A DNA stretch of 64,000 bases, from contig CALUEU010000002.1 of the NCBI GenBank assembly GCA_944319735.1, forward strand, positions 1 to 64,000, read 5' to 3'. Source of the stretch: an uncultured Methanomassiliicoccus sp. (GTDB lineage Archaea > Thermoplasmatota > Thermoplasmata > Methanomassiliicoccales > Methanomassiliicoccaceae). Shown piece after piece: positions 16,687-27,899 of this stretch (position 1 is its first letter; each line of letters begins with the position of its first letter). Below the pieces are notes generated by a model. The model did no database searches. It was given only the letters and a program-made list of their open reading frames with translations, and was not told where the DNA came from. The position numbers and the translations under genes are program-made.

Positions 16687-18593
16687 GCTACACCCCCTAT
16701 AATCAAAATGATTGCAGCAAGAATCGTTACGATGGTGATTACCAGACCGAATTTGTTCATCTTCTCTTCACCAAACCAGTTTTCCATGTACCAGTTTCTG
16801 AGAGAAATCTGTGTCTCGCAATTCATCGCACCAGTGAAGGAAATATTGTCTCCAGTGTTTACACCACACATGTAATTGGGCACAATCTTCTTCTTTGTCT
16901 TTCCCAGGAATGGAATGGGAAGTAAAAGGATTAATGCCAGCATAGCTAACAGGATGTACATGTTTCCAGAGCCCAGAGCTGCAATGGCTGATCCGCCTGT
17001 AGCAAATGCAGTTCCAAGATATGGGGCCACCATATACTCAGATATCAGCGGGAATGTGAGACATGTCACAATCACTAAGGCTGTAAGTGTCCCTAAAACA
17101 AACCACTCTTCTCTATGGACTGTTTTTTCAACATTTTCTTTACCAGCTACTATGGCAACCAGCTTTCCTAACCACTTAGTCCAATAGAATGCAGTGACTG
17201 CACTTCCAAAGCAGACACAAATTATCAGAATGATGCTTTGAGAGTCGACAAATGCAGTCAGAGCCTGCCATTTTGACACCAGCATACCAAACGGCGCCAG
17301 GAACATTCCGGCAATGCCGATAATCATGAACATTGCCAGTTTTGGCATTTCGCAGAAAAGGCCGTCCATGTCTTCGATATTCCTGCTTCCTATGTGATGC
17401 TCGGCTGTTCCTACACAGAGGAACAGGAGTGATTTTGTAATTGCGTGGAATATCATTAACATTATTCCAGCCCAGACTGCAGCTTCTACACCAACGCCAC
17501 CACATGCTACGATTAATCCTAAGTTAGCAATGGTCGAATATGCAAGCACCCTCTTTGCATTGCTCTGTGAAATAGCTGCCATCGAAGCTAAGAGGAATGT
17601 CACACCACCGACTATAATCACCATTTCTCCGGCAATGTTATCATGCAGAGACGGTGACAGTTTGAGTATCAGGAACACACCGGCTTTTACCATTGTCGAC
17701 GAGTGCAGCAATGCAGAAGTCGGTGTAGGCGCCACCATTGCTCCCAATAACCAGCTGTGGAATGGCATCTGCGCTGCTTTTACAATACCAGCTAACGAAA
17801 GTAAAGCAATCGGCAGAAGCACAGTCATGCTTCCTGTTCCAAGTTCTAAAAGTTTATTGAATTCTAAAATATTATGTTCGGATCCAATAATCACTATTGC
17901 AAATACAAATGCCAGCCCGCCGATTAAATTGAGAACTAACTGCAGAAATGAATTTCTTACCGCTTCATCAGTCCTTGTATATCCAATAAGGAAGAAGGAA
18001 CACAGCGTAGTTATTTCCCAGAAGAAGAACATCCAGACAAGGCTGTTTGATGTTACTATTCCAAACATTGCAGAGAGGAACACGAACATCAGGAAGAAGA
18101 ACCAATATCTCCTATCTGGCTCACCTTCATGATGCTTTTGAAAATCTTTCATATATCCAACTGCATAAACGGTAATCAGGCTTCCAATTACACCGATGAT
18201 CAGAACCATTATGCAAGACAGCGCATCAATGTAAAGGTAGTTTGATATTGAAATATCATGACCTTTCGTGAGTTCAAACCACACCATCAATGGTGTCTGG
18301 ATAAGCGCTAAAATTGAAACGAGATATTTTTTATATTTAATACCTAAATAGAAGATAACAATTCCAAGGCCAATTTCAGTTATCAGCATTAGATAATCAA
18401 CAATTACATTTTCAAAATCAAAGAGTACCGTTCCGCCGTCAATATATTCAATTGCAACATATATTGATGCTATCGCGATGATAGCGGCAGAGACCTTTAC
18501 AATGATGCTTCTGATCTTTTCATTTCTAAAAACTAGCAATATTGCCGCTACTATGAGCGGAAACAGTAATAGGAATAATATATCATACATCAT
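16683..18593 (-). CDS. echA: Ech hydrogenase membrane subunit A, ion-translocating
   Basis: NuoL/MrpA-like antiporter-type subunit, 636 residues with about 14-16 membrane segments, predicted to couple ferredoxin-dependent H2 turnover to H+ or Na+ movement. Conserved stretches include MFFFWEITTLCSFFLIGYTR, MPFHSWLLGAMVAPTPTSALLHSSTMVKAG (residues near 275-305) and the Lys/His-bearing helix IMLMIFHAITKSLLFLCVGT. It is the first gene of the operon; the promoter should lie in the 240-base gap towards 18832. A lateral helix extension as long as in NuoL is not obvious. Confidence 0.92.
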   Translation of the reverse strand: MMYDILFLLLFPLIVAAILLVFRNEKIRSIIVKVSAAIIAIASIYVAIEYIDGGTVLFDFENVIVDYLMLITEIGLGIVIFYLGIKYKKYLVSILALIQTPLMVWFELTKGHDISISNYLYIDALSCIMVLIIGVIGSLITVYAVGYMKDFQKHHEGEPDRRYWFFFLMFVFLSAMFGIVTSNSLVWMFFFWEITTLCSFFLIGYTRTDEAVRNSFLQLVLNLIGGLAFVFAIVIIGSEHNILEFNKLLELGTGSMTVLLPIALLSLAGIVKAAQMPFHSWLLGAMVAPTPTSALLHSSTMVKAGVFLILKLSPSLHDNIAGEMVIIVGGVTFLLASMAAISQSNAKRVLAYSTIANLGLIVACGGVGVEAAVWAGIMLMIFHAITKSLLFLCVGTAEHHIGSRNIEDMDGLFCEMPKLAMFMIIGIAGMFLAPFGMLVSKWQALTAFVDSQSIILIICVCFGSAVTAFYWTKWLGKLVAIVAGKENVEKTVHREEWFVLGTLTALVIVTCLTFPLISEYMVAPYLGTAFATGGSAIAALGSGNMYILLAMLALILLLPIPFLGKTKKKIVPNYMCGVNTGDNISFTGAMNCETQISLRNWYMENWFGEEKMNKFGLVITIVTILAAIILIIGGVA

Positions 18594-18832
18594 CTCAGAT
18601 CCAATTTGGTCGCTTACAAAGCTTTTTGTGAGTACATAAAACTATCCCAAGTGCCAGGTCAACTAGTGTCATGGCTCAAAAGGCATCCAGATAAAACAAA
18701 ATATGTAATATATTTCTGTATAGATTTTATATTTGTATCATATTTAGATAATTTCATTCTAATCAAGTATAATTGACCATAATTAGATTTTAGATAAAGA
18801 ATATAAGTATTAACGATGTTCAGTTAGATGTA

Positions 18833-20035
18833 TTAAACAATGGGCGGCTGTGGGACCCATGGGTGGCCAAACGAAGTTACTAACGCCTTGGGAAATCTTT
18901 TGAAACAAGCAAAGAATAGTTTTGTCCAATCACATTTTCCAAGAACATATTCTATACAGGTTTTTTGTATGAGGTGATCAGAGCTGAATTGTCTAACGAG
19001 TGATGGCACATTGCAGAAGCTAGCGGACAACGCTACCAGTCTGGCTGCAAGATTTGAGGATCTTAAATACGGAAGAACGTCTTTTCCTAGTCTGGATCTA
19101 TATGCATGAGGGATGGAAGAACCATGATTGATGAAGTCTACAGCGGCCATACCCGCATCCAAACCTGAGAAGATTGCATAAGTAAATCCCTCTCCCGAAA
19201 GAGAGCTTGCGAATCCTGCAGCGTCACCAACTGCCATGCATCTTTTTGTACAGAAATTATCACGTACGGCATAGGGAATTGAATGTGCAGCGGCTTCTTC
19301 ATCAGAAATCACATGAAACTGTGAATCGACGTGTTTGTATATTCTGTCCATTGATTGTTTTAGATATTCTGTAGGGTAACCGACTCCTCCAACTCCGATG
19401 TTTACCTGATTATTTTTGGGAAATGCCCAGGCATAAGATGGAAACCGATTTTTTAGTTTTGGTTTTAGTGGGGAACGGCCGATCGTGTATATCACAAAGC
19501 TATTTCCAGAGTCTTTTTCAACATTCAAGTTTTGAGCTATGGCAACAGCTCTGGACTTAGATGAAGGCGCACCAAAAATAGAATTTGCTACCCTGCTTGA
19601 CGCCCCGTCAGCAACAATAAACAATTTGGATGATATTGTTTCGTTTCCATATGTTACGTCTACGCAGTCATCTCTTTCTATTGCCTTTATAACACGGTGG
19701 CCTGTAATTGATTCAACACCTGCATTTATGGCACTGTTGAAGAGAAATGTATCAAAAGATTCCCTTTTAACTGTGACTGCAACACGTTTATCTGATTTTA
19801 TTTCAATGGATTCATCACCCATCACAAATTTAGCACCATAGATCTCCTTTTCAATTAAATCTGTAGAAAAATTAGGTAGTGCAGAATACGCACGCTCTAA
19901 TAAACCGCCAGCGCAGCATTTTTTCCTGGGAAACTCATCCTTGTCAATCATTAGGACGTTTAATCCAGCAGTTGCACATTTATAGGCAGCATTAGAGCCT
20001 GCGGGCCCACAACCAGATATGATTACATCATACAT
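18833..20035 (-). CDS. geranylgeranyl reductase family flavoprotein
   Basis: FAD-dependent reductase of the family that saturates the double bonds of archaeal lipid geranylgeranyl chains. The N-terminal Rossmann motif is ISGCGPAGSNAAYKCATAGLNVL (residues about 6-28), with IDKDEFPRKKCCAGGL next, and the second FAD motif is CMAVGDAAGFASSLSGEGFTYAI (about 265-287). The 400-residue length is normal. The C-terminal 60 residues are Cys/Phe-rich and less conserved. It may act on digeranylgeranylglycerophospholipid, but the substrate is not proven by sequence. Confidence 0.87.
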   Translation of the reverse strand: MYDVIISGCGPAGSNAAYKCATAGLNVLMIDKDEFPRKKCCAGGLLERAYSALPNFSTDLIEKEIYGAKFVMGDESIEIKSDKRVAVTVKRESFDTFLFNSAINAGVESITGHRVIKAIERDDCVDVTYGNETISSKLFIVADGASSRVANSIFGAPSSKSRAVAIAQNLNVEKDSGNSFVIYTIGRSPLKPKLKNRFPSYAWAFPKNNQVNIGVGGVGYPTEYLKQSMDRIYKHVDSQFHVISDEEAAAHSIPYAVRDNFCTKRCMAVGDAAGFASSLSGEGFTYAIFSGLDAGMAAVDFINHGSSIPHAYRSRLGKDVLPYLRSSNLAARLVALSASFCNVPSLVRQFSSDHLIQKTCIEYVLGKCDWTKLFFACFKRFPKALVTSFGHPWVPQPPIV

Positions 20036-20078
20036 GTCAATGTGCTTTCCTGAAGCATTTAAAGTTATTAACTTTATT

Positions 20079-20789
20079 TTATATGCCGCAGGATGATTTA
20101 TTGATGAGATTTGTTTCTGATAAAATTTCCATGGTATGAGATGATTGAAACTTTGGATTCCTCTTGTCCCTTATAAGGGATCTTAAATTTGCGATGGTGT
20201 CGATATCTGGCCATGGTGACAATAGATAGATTTTCATTCCTCCAAGCTTCTCTGCTGTGTCTGCAAAAGCCATGTCTGTTCCCCATGAGATATTGTCAAA
20301 TGCAGACTCCCTAAAAGACTCCTCAGAAAAACCGATTATATTGTATCCACCATCTACCGAAGGTCCTATAACAACTTCACTGTCTTTTAAAGAATATATG
20401 GCTTCCATAATCTCCTCTGCAGGAATGTCTGGAATGTCACTGACTAATACCATGACTTTCTTTTCACCCCTTGAAAAAGCATCTATGAATGTATTTTTAA
20501 ATCGTTCAATGGGTGTATCTCCTCTCTGAGTATACACACTGACATCTCTGTTTAACCATTCGTAAATGTCTGAGTTTTCAGGATATACGGAAATTGCATA
20601 GCGCAGGTCTGATGAGTCTAACGTGTCTAAGATATCCTGTACAAACGCTCTGTATAGCTTAATTGTAAAGTCTCTGCCCAATTCTTCAGCAATCCTGTGC
20701 TTAGTATCATCTGAGTTGTTCACTAGCAGTATTACCTGTACGCTTCTGTAGTCTGTGGTGCCAATTTCAGTCATAGATAAGGTATACAT
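20079..20789 (-). CDS. DUF2064/GT-A-like glycosyltransferase-fold protein
   Basis: Resembles the DUF2064 (TIGR04282-type) nucleotide-diphospho-sugar transferase fold. Signatures are VLVSDIPDIPAEEIMEAIYSL (equivalent to the GxDxP...A..L motif), VVIGPSVDGGYNIIGF and a final DIDTIANL. The usual N-terminal PxxGxxKTRL segment is weak here. The frame is open up to 20867, but the fold begins around residue 40 of that longer version, so ATG 20789 or 20774 is more likely. The substrate is unknown. Confidence 0.75.
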   Translation of the reverse strand: MYTLSMTEIGTTDYRSVQVILLVNNSDDTKHRIAEELGRDFTIKLYRAFVQDILDTLDSSDLRYAISVYPENSDIYEWLNRDVSVYTQRGDTPIERFKNTFIDAFSRGEKKVMVLVSDIPDIPAEEIMEAIYSLKDSEVVIGPSVDGGYNIIGFSEESFRESAFDNISWGTDMAFADTAEKLGGMKIYLLSPWPDIDTIANLRSLIRDKRNPKFQSSHTMEILSETNLINKSSCGI

Positions 20790-20930
20790 TGTGGATACTG
20801 GCTCTTGATATAACTTTCCAATGATGCATGATATCAATTTTGATTTTAAGAACAGAATACACTTCAAGGGGTTCGTATCCTTGAACGAAAGACTCTGTCT
20901 GAGATAATTCAGACCGAAAGAGGGAATATC

Positions 20931-22199
20931 ATGAAAAGTGCAACCGTACTAGCGGTAGCTCTATCTGCAGCTTTGTTGCTTTCAGGTGGAGCACTGGCGA
21001 CAAATGCGTCGGCTGCTGATCACTCTCCCAATGCTGATCATCATTACAGCATGCCGAGAGTTGACGTTTCGGGTCATGAAATCGTCTTCAACGATTCAAC
21101 CAAAGACGACCCCCTGTTCGGCGTTGTAGACCCCACAGTGTTGGCAATGGCGACAGAGAATTACATAAATGGGAATGATAGCTTTGCAGGTCGCAGCTCT
21201 GTGTTTAATTCACCAGACACCGCTCATTCCGTGCCGATAATGCAAAATGAGACTCCAGAAATCTTTTGGAATCAATATTTTGCCCAAATGGCATATTATG
21301 ACGTCAATTTAGTGAGAATAGGAGCTGCTGACATCTGGGGAACAGAAATCCAGCATAAAGCATGGCAGGATCACAATGGTGAATTCGTATCATTATTGAA
21401 AGACATGTGTAAAGCAGCAGAAAACAATGGCGTATACATCTGCCTTGTTCTTGCGGGATCTCAAGAGTATCCGACTTACCAGTTCGGAGGAGAAGGCTCA
21501 GTGTTTGACACCTCGTCTTCTGCATATTCGAATTACATTCAGTACTGTAACAGTATGATGTCGATACTGGAAAATGAGAATGCTATTGCAATGTATGACA
21601 TGTTCAATGAACCAGACCACAATAACTGTAATACAAATTACTGGAATGGAAACAAGCAGGCTTTCTCTGACTGGGCATCTGCAGTTGCTGCAGACACTAA
21701 AGATTCATCGACTCATCCTAGAACACTTGGTGTTGCCGGATATGGGAATCTGTTTAACTCCTGGTCTCAAGAAGACTTTGATCTTTCCACAGGGGACGTG
21801 GGATTTGAGATAGCTCACAGACATTACTATGCATCTGCAGAGGATTCTTCCCTGTTTGAAGAACCGGAAGAATGGGCAGAGAATTCAAACATTCCTCTCT
21901 ACTGGGGAGAGCTGGCGGATAATTCGGTATATCCCCTAACAAGATACTCATTCGCAGAAGAAGAGATTTGGGATGCAGGAGGACAGGCGATAACATCAAT
22001 GGTTCTTACCGGAACTGCCGGATATCCGTACACAGGCGGTACGCTTGAACCGGCATTGTCTAGTTCTGATGCAGTGAATGAAAAAGTTAATCCGGTTATT
22101 TCAGAAAATGCTTCTGAAGATACATCAAACCCCTTCATTCCAATAATTGGATTTATTGGCGCAATATATTTGTTTCTAAGATTTAGAGGAAAACTCTAA
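20931..22199 (+). CDS. secreted GH5-like glycoside hydrolase, membrane-anchored (copy 1)
   Basis: This 422-residue protein has a Sec-type signal peptide (MKSATVLAVALSAALLLSGG, likely cut near ATNASA-A) and a C-terminal membrane helix (PFIPIIGFIGAIYLFLRF) followed by basic residues, so the enzyme should face outward. The TIM-barrel domain resembles clan GH-A/GH5: the acid/base candidate is Glu227 in FNEP and the nucleophile candidate is Glu327 in YWGEL. LVRIGA and IAHRHYYAS also fit this fold. The glycan substrate is unknown. A strong AGAGGG precedes ATG 20931. It is paralogous to the next gene, with patches of near-identical DNA. Confidence 0.8.
   Translation: MKSATVLAVALSAALLLSGGALATNASAADHSPNADHHYSMPRVDVSGHEIVFNDSTKDDPLFGVVDPTVLAMATENYINGNDSFAGRSSVFNSPDTAHSVPIMQNETPEIFWNQYFAQMAYYDVNLVRIGAADIWGTEIQHKAWQDHNGEFVSLLKDMCKAAENNGVYICLVLAGSQEYPTYQFGGEGSVFDTSSSAYSNYIQYCNSMMSILENENAIAMYDMFNEPDHNNCNTNYWNGNKQAFSDWASAVAADTKDSSTHPRTLGVAGYGNLFNSWSQEDFDLSTGDVGFEIAHRHYYASAEDSSLFEEPEEWAENSNIPLYWGELADNSVYPLTRYSFAEEEIWDAGGQAITSMVLTGTAGYPYTGGTLEPALSSSDAVNEKVNPVISENASEDTSNPFIPIIGFIGAIYLFLRFRGKL
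21445..21718 (+). repeat. near-identical tract shared by the GH5-like pair (copy 1)
   Basis: This 274-base stretch matches 22997-23270 with a single mismatch (21512 C versus 23064 A), while sequence on both sides diverges at once, including synonymous sites. It spans the catalytic FNEP codons. A second identical 49-base patch is 21969-22017 versus 23518-23566. The pattern indicates gene conversion or recent recombination between the copies. Confidence 0.9.
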
Positions 22200-22494
22200 A
22201 TTCATATTTTTATTTTAAATAATTTAATGATTAAATAATCAACATCCAAACATGAGTATTCTAAAACAGTCCGTACAACGCTGATTGATGGCATTGTAAG
22301 ATAATATGAGATATATACTGAAATTGTTTGATGATTTTTTTGAATAATTCATAGATGATGATACATTAGCCAGATTGGTATGATTTCCAGACATATGAAT
22401 ATTAGTAATAGATTAAATCATCTATGATATTTAGACGCAAACTATCTTTAATAGTTAGCATTAGTCATGAACGGCTCTAACCAGGAGGGATTAA
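22200..22494. other. AT-rich intergenic region between the GH5-like genes
   Basis: No coding frame was recognised. It contains a 10-bp inverted repeat (22350-22359 and 22417-22426) and ends with the AGGAGGG ribosome-binding site at 22483-22489. The second gene therefore probably has its own promoter. Confidence 0.5.
22350..22426. repeat. 10-bp inverted repeat upstream of GH5-like copy 2
   Basis: CATAGATGAT at 22350-22359 is matched by its exact complement ATCATCTATG at 22417-22426, separated by 57 bases. It could be two half-sites of a looping operator or a weak RNA stem. AT-rich sequence makes chance occurrence possible. Confidence 0.3.
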
Positions 22495-23835
22495 ATAAAA
22501 ATAGCAACCAAGATGGTAGCAATGATAACAGCCCTTGCGCTGCTATTGCCTGGCGTGATTATTGCATCCGAAGCATCTGCAGCTTCGGAAACCTCTGCAT
22601 CAGGAAGAGTCACCGTATCTGGAACAGATATTCTGATTGACGGTGAAGTTCCTGAAGAGAAATTCTTCGGTGTCGTGGATACAACGGCATTACAATTCGC
22701 AATAATGGCGTATGTAAATGGCGATATGAATGTAGCCGGAAAGAACTCAGTATTCAATGGTCCAGACACTTCACCAGATGGAGGTAAAATCTCCCAAAAT
22801 GCGACTGCCAATGATTTTTGGCATCAGTATTTTGCTCTTATGAAGTACTATAACTGCAACCTTGTAAGAATTGGTGCTGGAGATACATGGGGATCTTCAC
22901 TTCAATATGAAGCATGGTTAAACCACCGTGAGGCGTATACCTCTTTACTAAAAACCATGTGTGAAGAGGCCATGGAGCATGGTGTATGGCTGTGCTTTGT
23001 TCTTGCGGGATCTCAAGAGTATCCGACTTACCAGTTCGGAGGAGAAGGCTCAGTGTTTGACACATCGTCTTCTGCATATTCGAATTACATTCAGTACTGT
23101 AACAGTATGATGTCGATACTGGAAAATGAGAATGCTATTGCAATGTATGACATGTTCAATGAACCAGACCACAATAACTGTAATACAAATTACTGGAATG
23201 GAAACAAGCAGGCTTTCTCTGACTGGGCATCTGCAGTTGCTGCAGACACTAAAGATTCATCGACTCATCCGAGGACCATGGGCGTAGCAGGCCTGGGAAA
23301 CCTGTTTGGATGGAGTAAAGAAGATTTCGGGCTGTCTACCGGAAATGTCGGATTCGAAATAGCACACAGACATTACTATGCATCAGCAAAAGACTCGTCG
23401 TTATTCTCACAACCAGAAGAATGGGCTAACTCATATGGGCTGCCTTTACTGTGGGGAGAACTTGCTGATAACTCAGTATATCCGCTCATTCGCCATACAT
23501 TTGGTGAAGAAGCAATCTGGGATGCAGGAGGACAGGCGATAACATCAATGGTTCTTACCGGAACTGATGGATATCCGTACACAGGCGGTACATTACCTGA
23601 TCCAGAAACCCCTGTATTTGGTGGTAACCAAAACAACGATCACAATAACAAAGGAGACGATACAATCAACAATCCAGGAGGAAACAATGCTGATGATTCC
23701 TTAAATGCTGGCCAAGGAAGTATCGACTCTGGTGAAGGAGGAGAAAGCAAAGGATCGTCAGCATCCTTAGCCGCCATTTCTCTTATTGCCGCAATTGTGA
23801 TCGCCATCATGCTGTTTATTGCTCGTAAGCAGTAA
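22495..23835 (+). CDS. secreted GH5-like glycoside hydrolase, membrane-anchored (copy 2), apparent ATA start
   Basis: Paralogue of the preceding gene with the same architecture: signal peptide, GH5-like barrel, an Asn/Asp/Gly-rich linker (about 30 residues, NNDHNNKGDDTINN type) and a C-terminal membrane helix SASLAAISLIAAIVIAIMLFIARK. Counted from ATG 22513, FNEP Glu is residue 217 and WGEL Glu residue 316. The first ATG lies 23 bases from AGGAGGG and would remove the basic n-region of the signal peptide. ATA at 22495 lies five bases from that site, directly after an in-frame TAA, and restores I/MKIATK before the hydrophobic core, matching copy 1. I therefore place the start at ATA; ATG 22513 is the conventional alternative. 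Confidence 0.78.
   Translation: MKIATKMVAMITALALLLPGVIIASEASAASETSASGRVTVSGTDILIDGEVPEEKFFGVVDTTALQFAIMAYVNGDMNVAGKNSVFNGPDTSPDGGKISQNATANDFWHQYFALMKYYNCNLVRIGAGDTWGSSLQYEAWLNHREAYTSLLKTMCEEAMEHGVWLCFVLAGSQEYPTYQFGGEGSVFDTSSSAYSNYIQYCNSMMSILENENAIAMYDMFNEPDHNNCNTNYWNGNKQAFSDWASAVAADTKDSSTHPRTMGVAGLGNLFGWSKEDFGLSTGNVGFEIAHRHYYASAKDSSLFSQPEEWANSYGLPLLWGELADNSVYPLIRHTFGEEAIWDAGGQAITSMVLTGTDGYPYTGGTLPDPETPVFGGNQNNDHNNKGDDTINNPGGNNADDSLNAGQGSIDSGEGGESKGSSASLAAISLIAAIVIAIMLFIARKQ
22997..23270 (+). repeat. near-identical tract shared by the GH5-like pair (copy 2)
   Basis: Partner of the 21445-21718 tract, 273 of 274 bases identical at a constant offset of 1552. The boundaries are sharp: the 5' edge lies within codons for LCFVLAG and the 3' edge within HPRT. 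Confidence 0.9.
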
Positions 23836-23854
23836 ACTAAACCCTTTTTTCATT

Positions 23855-25432
23855 TTATTTTTTCATCATCTTATGAAGTTGCAGTAATGACTTAATCGGT
23901 GAACCGTCTTGCGAGTAAAAGGAATACATGAAATTTTCCAGTGATTCAGATTTTTCTTTAGAGTATGGAAACCACCAGGGATCTTCTGCATATTTTCCTT
24001 TATCAACATGAATATGATGAGGTTCTGTCAATTCTTCAAACCCAAATTTTCCATGAGTTCTGCCAAATCCGCTCTCTCCATTTCCTCCCCAAGGAGTTGC
24101 AGCCAGTCCATATGTATATAACAAATTATTAACCACAACGGTTCCGCTGCTGATTAGTTCTGCAATAACTTTTCCTTTAACTATATTTGATGTCCAAACA
24201 GACCCGGAAAGTGCATATTTACAATCATTGGCTAATTTTATTGCTTCATCTTCAGAGGAAAATTTCATTACTGTCACAATAGGGCCAAAAATTTCATCCT
24301 GCACAGCTGATGAATTTTGTGGAGCGTCTACCAGAATAGTAGGTTCAAAATAATACCCTTTGAGATTTGGATTTTTCTTCCCACCAATGAGTATTCTGGC
24401 TCCTTCCTCTACAGCTTTTTGTACATGCATTTCCATTTCTTGCAATGCTTTCTCATTTATCAGGGAGCCTAATGAGATACTTTGATCTTCCCAGCCCCAT
24501 CCCTGCTTTAATATTAATGTTTTATTTTTAAACATTTCTAAAAATTGATCGAATATTGATTCGTCTACGTAGATTCTTTTTACACAGACACAAGTCTGTC
24601 CTGAATTTACAAAGGATCCCCACACTGCAGCTGAAGAAGCCCGTTCCAGATCTGCATCTTTGAGAATAACCATGGGATCTTTTCCTCCCAGTTCTAAGGT
24701 CACGGGCGTAAGTCTCTGAGACGCTTGAGACATGACTCTGCGTCCCACATCTCCGCTACCTGTGAAAACTATTCTGTCTACATCAGATGTTAAAATTGCA
24801 TCCCCTACGGTTCGACCAGGCCCTACAAGAACCTGAACCAAATTATCTGGAAGGCCACCTTTTTTCATAATTTCAAGCATTTTTAATGCAGTCATGGGAG
24901 TATCTGATGATGGTTTTATTATCACAGCATTACCTGCTGCTACTGCCATAATTGTCTGAGAATAAGGTATTCCAAATGGATAGTTCCAAGGAGAAATTAC
25001 TGCAACTATTCCTACAGGTCTGGGGGCAATATATGAGCTTCTTCCAGCCAGCTTCATTGGGAATTGCATATCTTCCAAATTTATGTTCTCTCTTTTGAAC
25101 AATTCAGACATCTTGCTATTTGCATATTCGCCAGCAGCTAGTGCAGCAAATATGTCTGTAGAAATTGCTTCACTCTTTGGTTTCCCTGTTTCTCCGCAGA
25201 TCGTTCTTGCAATGTCGTCAATATTTGAAATTATTGATTCTTGTATATTATTCATGATTACTGCTTTATCATTGTATGATTTTTTCATCCATTCATACTG
25301 AGCATTTCTAGCATTCTGAAGTGCAAGCGGAACATCATCAGCTGTATTGCATTTGACTTTTCCGAATTCCTCAAGTGTTGCAGGATTTATTTTGACAATG
25401 TATTCTTCACCAGATTCTGTGCTAGACTGCAT
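23855..25432 (-). CDS. aldehyde dehydrogenase family protein
   Basis: NAD(P)-dependent aldehyde dehydrogenase fold. Recognisable parts are the substrate/cofactor segment ISPWNYPFGIPYSQ, VFTGSGDVGRR in the Rossmann region, the general base ELGGKDP and the catalytic Cys in NSGQTCVCVKRIYVD. A C-terminal SGFGRTHGKFGFEELTE is also typical. It most resembles succinate-semialdehyde or similar short-chain enzymes; the substrate is not determinable. ATG 25432 is preferred (525 residues): the frame opens at 25489, but its first 19 residues are hydrophobic and precede the family start. The promoter would contain the GTATACAAC palindrome at 25540-25562. Confidence 0.9.
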   Translation of the reverse strand: MQSSTESGEEYIVKINPATLEEFGKVKCNTADDVPLALQNARNAQYEWMKKSYNDKAVIMNNIQESIISNIDDIARTICGETGKPKSEAISTDIFAALAAGEYANSKMSELFKRENINLEDMQFPMKLAGRSSYIAPRPVGIVAVISPWNYPFGIPYSQTIMAVAAGNAVIIKPSSDTPMTALKMLEIMKKGGLPDNLVQVLVGPGRTVGDAILTSDVDRIVFTGSGDVGRRVMSQASQRLTPVTLELGGKDPMVILKDADLERASSAAVWGSFVNSGQTCVCVKRIYVDESIFDQFLEMFKNKTLILKQGWGWEDQSISLGSLINEKALQEMEMHVQKAVEEGARILIGGKKNPNLKGYYFEPTILVDAPQNSSAVQDEIFGPIVTVMKFSSEDEAIKLANDCKYALSGSVWTSNIVKGKVIAELISSGTVVVNNLLYTYGLAATPWGGNGESGFGRTHGKFGFEELTEPHHIHVDKGKYAEDPWWFPYSKEKSESLENFMYSFYSQDGSPIKSLLQLHKMMKK

Positions 25433-25539
25433 ATCAATGGAATAGTTTTGAAACAATATAATGATAGTTAATCCTGAACCGTAGAACATGTCCAGTTTTA
25501 GAAAATATTATATAGAAGAACTATTGTATATAGTGTATT

Positions 25540-25562
25540 GTATACAACATAAAGTTGTATAC
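25540..25562. promoter_or_regulatory. GTATACAAC/GTTGTATAC inverted repeat, operator-like
   Basis: A perfect 9-bp inverted repeat, GTATACAAC-ATAAA-GTTGTATAC, lies in the shared upstream region of the divergent aldehyde dehydrogenase and cdc48 genes. The same GTTGTATAC half-site followed by TT occurs upstream of the ArsR-type gene (30786-30794). This looks like a dimeric transcription-factor site. Confidence 0.5.
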
Positions 25563-25702
25563 TTTAAGATACAAAAATACAGGAGGTACGTCAGCAACAA
25601 TAACAATGAAGAAAGCCAGATTGAGATAATTCCGGATAAAAAGAATCAAACCGCCGGGTGCTCAGACACGAATTAAGTACTGAACAATTAAGTAAAATAT
25701 AA

Positions 25703-27895
<2,193 letters not shown>

Positions 27896-27899
27896 AAGT

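Noticed and set aside
13526-18593. Fpo/Nuo-like complex rather than hydrogenase
   Set aside because: The large subunit keeps both CxxC pairs of the NiFe site and only the six Ech subunits are present, so hydrogenase is the better assignment.
25433-25489. Longer aldehyde dehydrogenase N-terminus
   Set aside because: The extra 19 residues are hydrophobic and precede the conserved family start without a ribosome-binding site.
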